NCBI RefSeq assembly: GCF_024756235.1 | Contig: NZ_JANUGY010000013.1 | Location: 62,001-126,000, forward strand | Source of the DNA: Massilia kyonggiensis | GTDB lineage: Bacteria > Pseudomonadota > Gammaproteobacteria > Burkholderiales > Burkholderiaceae_D | Direction of reading: 5' to 3' | Length of the DNA stretch: 64,000 nt | Shown here: in pieces, positions 61,654 through 64,000 of the stretch | How the letters are laid out: each line of letters begins with the position of its first letter | Numbering within the stretch: the first letter of the stretch is position 1 | Translations under genes and position numbers: made by a program | The notes under the pieces: generated by a model | What the model was told of the DNA's origin: nothing | The model's input: the letters and a program-made list of their open reading frames with translations, nothing else | The model's database searches: none

Positions 61654-63365
61654 ACATCAAACACTGGAAAATCGGTACCCGGCTGGGCGGCGCATTTGCG
61701 TTGCTGCTCGTGTTGCTGGCAGCATGCATCTGGTTCGGCATCGCCAGCCTGCACCTGCTGAATGAAGGGACGTCGAGGATCGTCGACGAGGATTATCCAA
61801 AGACGGTCCTCGCCTACGAAAGCCTCGATGTCGTGAACCGCAATGCCCGCGCCATGCGCAATATGCTGCTGTGGGATAAACCCGAAGAAGTGGCGCGGGA
61901 ACGGCAGACCGTGCTCCAGAACAGACAGGAAAATACCGCCAATCTCGACAAGCTGGCGGCACTGATCAAATCCGACGAAGGCAAGATCAAGCTGAAAACC
62001 GTGCAGGAGGCCAGGGAGGTGTATCGCACGTCGCAGCAGGCCTTTCTCGACATGATGGATGCCGGTAAAAAGCCGGAAGCCGCAGCCTTCCTGTTGACCC
62101 AGGTGCGCAAGGACCAGCGCAGCTATTTCGACGCCGTGCGCGAATTGATCAAGTTTCAGGATACGCGCGTGCTCGACAGCGGCCACCGCGCCGGGGAGAC
62201 GTATCGGTCGACGATCGCGTGGCTGATGGGGTTGGCGGCCATCGCGCTCGTGCTCGGCACGATCGTGGCCGTCTGGATCACGCGGTCGATCACGGGGCCG
62301 CTGCGGCAAGCCGTCGACGTGGCCCGCACCGTGGCCACCGGCGACCTGAGCGCGCGGATCGAGGTGCACTCGGCGGACGAAACGGGCCAGCTGCTGCAAG
62401 CCCTGCGCGACATGAACCAGGCGCTGGTCAATATCGTCGGCGAGGTGCGCAGCGGCACCGAGACCATCGCGTCCGCGTCGCAGCAGATCGCGTCCGGCAA
62501 CGCCGACCTGTCGTCGCGCACCGAGGAGCAGGCCTCGTCGCTGGAAGAAACGGCGTCGTCGATGGAAGAGCTGACGTCGACCGTGAAGCAGAATGCGGAC
62601 AACGCGCGCCAGGCGAACCAGTTCGCCGTGTCCGCGTCGGAGGTGGCGGAGAAGGGCGGCGCGGTGATGGCGGAAGTGGTCGACACCATGGGCGCGATCA
62701 ATGAGTCGGCGCGCAAGATCGTCGACATCATCGCGGTCATCGACGGCATCGCCTTCCAGACCAATATCCTGGCGCTGAACGCGGCCGTCGAGGCGGCGCG
62801 CGCCGGCGAGCAGGGACGGGGCTTTGCGGTGGTCGCGTCCGAAGTGCGCAGCCTGGCACAGCGCAGCGCGGCGGCCGCGAAGGAAATCAAGGCGCTGATC
62901 GACAACTCCGTCGAGAAGGCGGACGCCGGCAGCAGGCTGGTCGACCAGGCCGGCACGACGATGCGGGAAGTGGTCGAGAGCATCCGCCGCGTGGCCGATA
63001 TCATGGGCGAGATCAGCGCGGCCAGCCAGGAGCAGACCGAGGGCATCGGGCAGGTGCAGCTCGCGATTTCTCAAATGGACCAGACCACGCAGCAGAATGC
63101 CGCACTGGTCGAAGAGGCAGCCGCGGCGTCCGAGCAGTTGCGGGAGCAGGCGGGCAAGCTGTCGCAGACCGTTGCCGTGTTCAGGCTGGGCGGTGCGCAT
63201 GACCGGGCTGTGCCGGTGACTGCCGTGCAGCCGAAACAGGCGGCGCCGGCCATTGCGCCGCCGGTGCGCAAGAAGCCGGCCGCGCCGGCCAGGACGACCG
63301 CCGAGCCACGGGGTGCCCGGCATCTGGCCGGCGCCGGTGCGGACGACGAGTGGGAAGAGTTCTGA
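61650..63365 (+). CDS. Methyl-accepting chemotaxis protein
   Basis: The 571-residue receptor has a membrane helix at 10-32, a periplasmic four-helix sensor domain (about 33-190), a second helix (190-212), a HAMP domain (213-265) and a long cytoplasmic coiled coil. The hairpin tip EAARAGEQGRGFAVVASEVR near 383-402 is the CheA/CheW contact. The C-terminus ends EWEEF, which resembles the NWETF tail that tethers CheR/CheB. I chose the ATG at 61650, overlapping the upstream gene. Confidence 0.93.
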   Translation: MNIKHWKIGTRLGGAFALLLVLLAACIWFGIASLHLLNEGTSRIVDEDYPKTVLAYESLDVVNRNARAMRNMLLWDKPEEVARERQTVLQNRQENTANLDKLAALIKSDEGKIKLKTVQEAREVYRTSQQAFLDMMDAGKKPEAAAFLLTQVRKDQRSYFDAVRELIKFQDTRVLDSGHRAGETYRSTIAWLMGLAAIALVLGTIVAVWITRSITGPLRQAVDVARTVATGDLSARIEVHSADETGQLLQALRDMNQALVNIVGEVRSGTETIASASQQIASGNADLSSRTEEQASSLEETASSMEELTSTVKQNADNARQANQFAVSASEVAEKGGAVMAEVVDTMGAINESARKIVDIIAVIDGIAFQTNILALNAAVEAARAGEQGRGFAVVASEVRSLAQRSAAAAKEIKALIDNSVEKADAGSRLVDQAGTTMREVVESIRRVADIMGEISAASQEQTEGIGQVQLAISQMDQTTQQNAALVEEAAAASEQLREQAGKLSQTVAVFRLGGAHDRAVPVTAVQPKQAAPAIAPPVRKKPAAPARTTAEPRGARHLAGAGADDEWEEF

Positions 63366-64000
63366 TCAGAACCCGATCCGCCCCTTGCCCGGCGTGGGCT
63401 TGAGGCGGATATCGTCCACCTTCACATGCGCGCGGCCATCCGCCACCGCATAGCCGAGCCCATCCAATAACGTTTTGCGCAAATCCCGCGGCGACACGCC
63501 CGCCAGCTTGTCCAGCACGACGTCGCCCAGCATCGGATCGAACGCGGCCAGGTTCAGCTCGCGCAGCAGCCCCGCATACATGCGCTGCGCGATGCCGGCC
63601 GCCTGTTCCGGCGTCGGCGCTGGGACTTCGTAGACGGCCATGCGATTCAGCAGCGGGTGCGGGATGCCCTCGGTGGAGTTCGCGGTCAGTACCCAGAAGA
63701 TCTGCGAGGCGTCGATGTCGACGTCGATGAATTCGTCGCGGAACGCGCTGGCCGTTTCCGGTTCCAATAACTGATACAGCGCCGCGAGCGGGTCGGATTG
63801 CGAGGAGCCCGTCGCCTTTTCCACCTCGTCCAGCACGATCACCGGGTTCGCGAACTGGCCGCGCACGAGCCGTTCAGCCACCTTGCCGCACTTGGCCCCG
63901 CGCCAGCTGGCCGAGCTGCCCGTGATGACGAAGCCGGCCGACAAGGCGTTCATGCTGATCAGCTCGCAGTCCGTGTGCATGACCTTCGCCAGGCGCTTGG
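63366..64000 (-). CDS. AAA+ ATPase, Lon-like, C-terminal part (cut by window end)
   Basis: The frame is open to the window edge, so the N-terminus (including Walker A) lies beyond 64000. About 211 residues are visible. Walker B appears as VIVLDEVEK, followed by LEPETASAFRDEF, VLTANSTEGIPHPLLNRM with the arginine finger region, and a small helical lid domain ending in GRIGF. The sequence is close to the AAA+ module of Lon proteases but stops without a protease domain. An ATG at 63980 is internal. It may be a stand-alone Lon-like ATPase. Confidence 0.8.
   Translation of the reverse strand, partial: KRLAKVMHTDCELISMNALSAGFVITGSSASWRGAKCGKVAERLVRGQFANPVIVLDEVEKATGSSQSDPLAALYQLLEPETASAFRDEFIDVDIDASQIFWVLTANSTEGIPHPLLNRMAVYEVPAPTPEQAAGIAQRMYAGLLRELNLAAFDPMLGDVVLDKLAGVSPRDLRKTLLDGLGYAVADGRAHVKVDDIRLKPTPGKGRIGF

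Overview
The window is a high-GC, gene-dense stretch of a chromosome from a Gram-negative betaproteobacterium. The best guess is an Oxalobacteraceae of the Massilia/Telluria/Duganella type. Supporting signs are the betaproteobacterial cox cluster order (coxB-ctaD-small ORF-ctaG-DUF2970-ctaE, then SURF1, SCO-like, ctaA, ctaB, sco), an OxyR whose redox cysteines sit at C199 and C208, a CIRCE element in front of rpoH, and a ubiA/oxyR neighbourhood. The genus is inferred, not proven. I see no rRNA, tRNA, insertion sequence or CRISPR array. The one clear RNA gene is rnpB.

Layout. 1-12.7 kb holds housekeeping and accessory genes: DUF488, a DeoR regulator divergent from a Nudix/DUF4406 fusion, an SDR, a cupin, a YqjD/E/K-like envelope operon, ubiA, oxyR, pilU, rfaE2/hldC, trmL, a ComF protein and a BioC-like methyltransferase. 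12.7-22.2 kb is the complete caa3-type cytochrome c oxidase locus with heme A synthesis and copper delivery genes, preceded by a long structured leader. 22.2-30.2 kb has an AI-2E family permease facing a seven-gene minus-strand run: NTF2-like protein, LytS-type kinase, LytTR regulator, acyltransferase, ABC ATPase, ABC permease and DUF5694 protein. 30.3-37.9 kb carries regulators and small metabolic or transport genes: MocR, a double redoxin, EamA, GST, AraC, a CorC-type protein and NhaR. 38.0-41.2 kb is a Ter-like stress operon (DUF475, TerD, AIM24, TerD) ended by an array of hairpins. 41.2-44 kb is a YtrA-type GntR regulator with its ABC transporter. 44-49 kb has gamma-glutamyltransferase, a lipoprotein, a GST, a NagX-like acetyltransferase and a dienelactone hydrolase. 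49-54 kb contains rpoH with CIRCE, a foreign-looking Abi/HEPN gene, and ftsX-ftsE-ftsY. 54-64 kb has YjjG, a PQQ sugar dehydrogenase-like protein, a ThDP enzyme, rnpB, glpK, two unknown proteins, a chemoreceptor and the C-terminal part of a Lon-like AAA+ ATPase cut by the window end.

How the parts work together. The cox region encodes subunits I, II and III plus the factors that make heme A (CtaA, CtaB), insert copper (CtaG, SCO) and assist assembly (SURF1). The minus-strand LytS/LytTR-ABC-DUF5694 run looks like one co-translated signalling and export module and is the best candidate here for an uncharacterised system. The Ter-like operon and the GntR/ABC operon look like envelope or chemical stress responses. 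The GntR/ABC operon has a clear palindromic operator at its own promoter. Several convergent gene pairs end on shared palindromic stop sequences (CTAG or TGATCA), leaving no room for a terminator.
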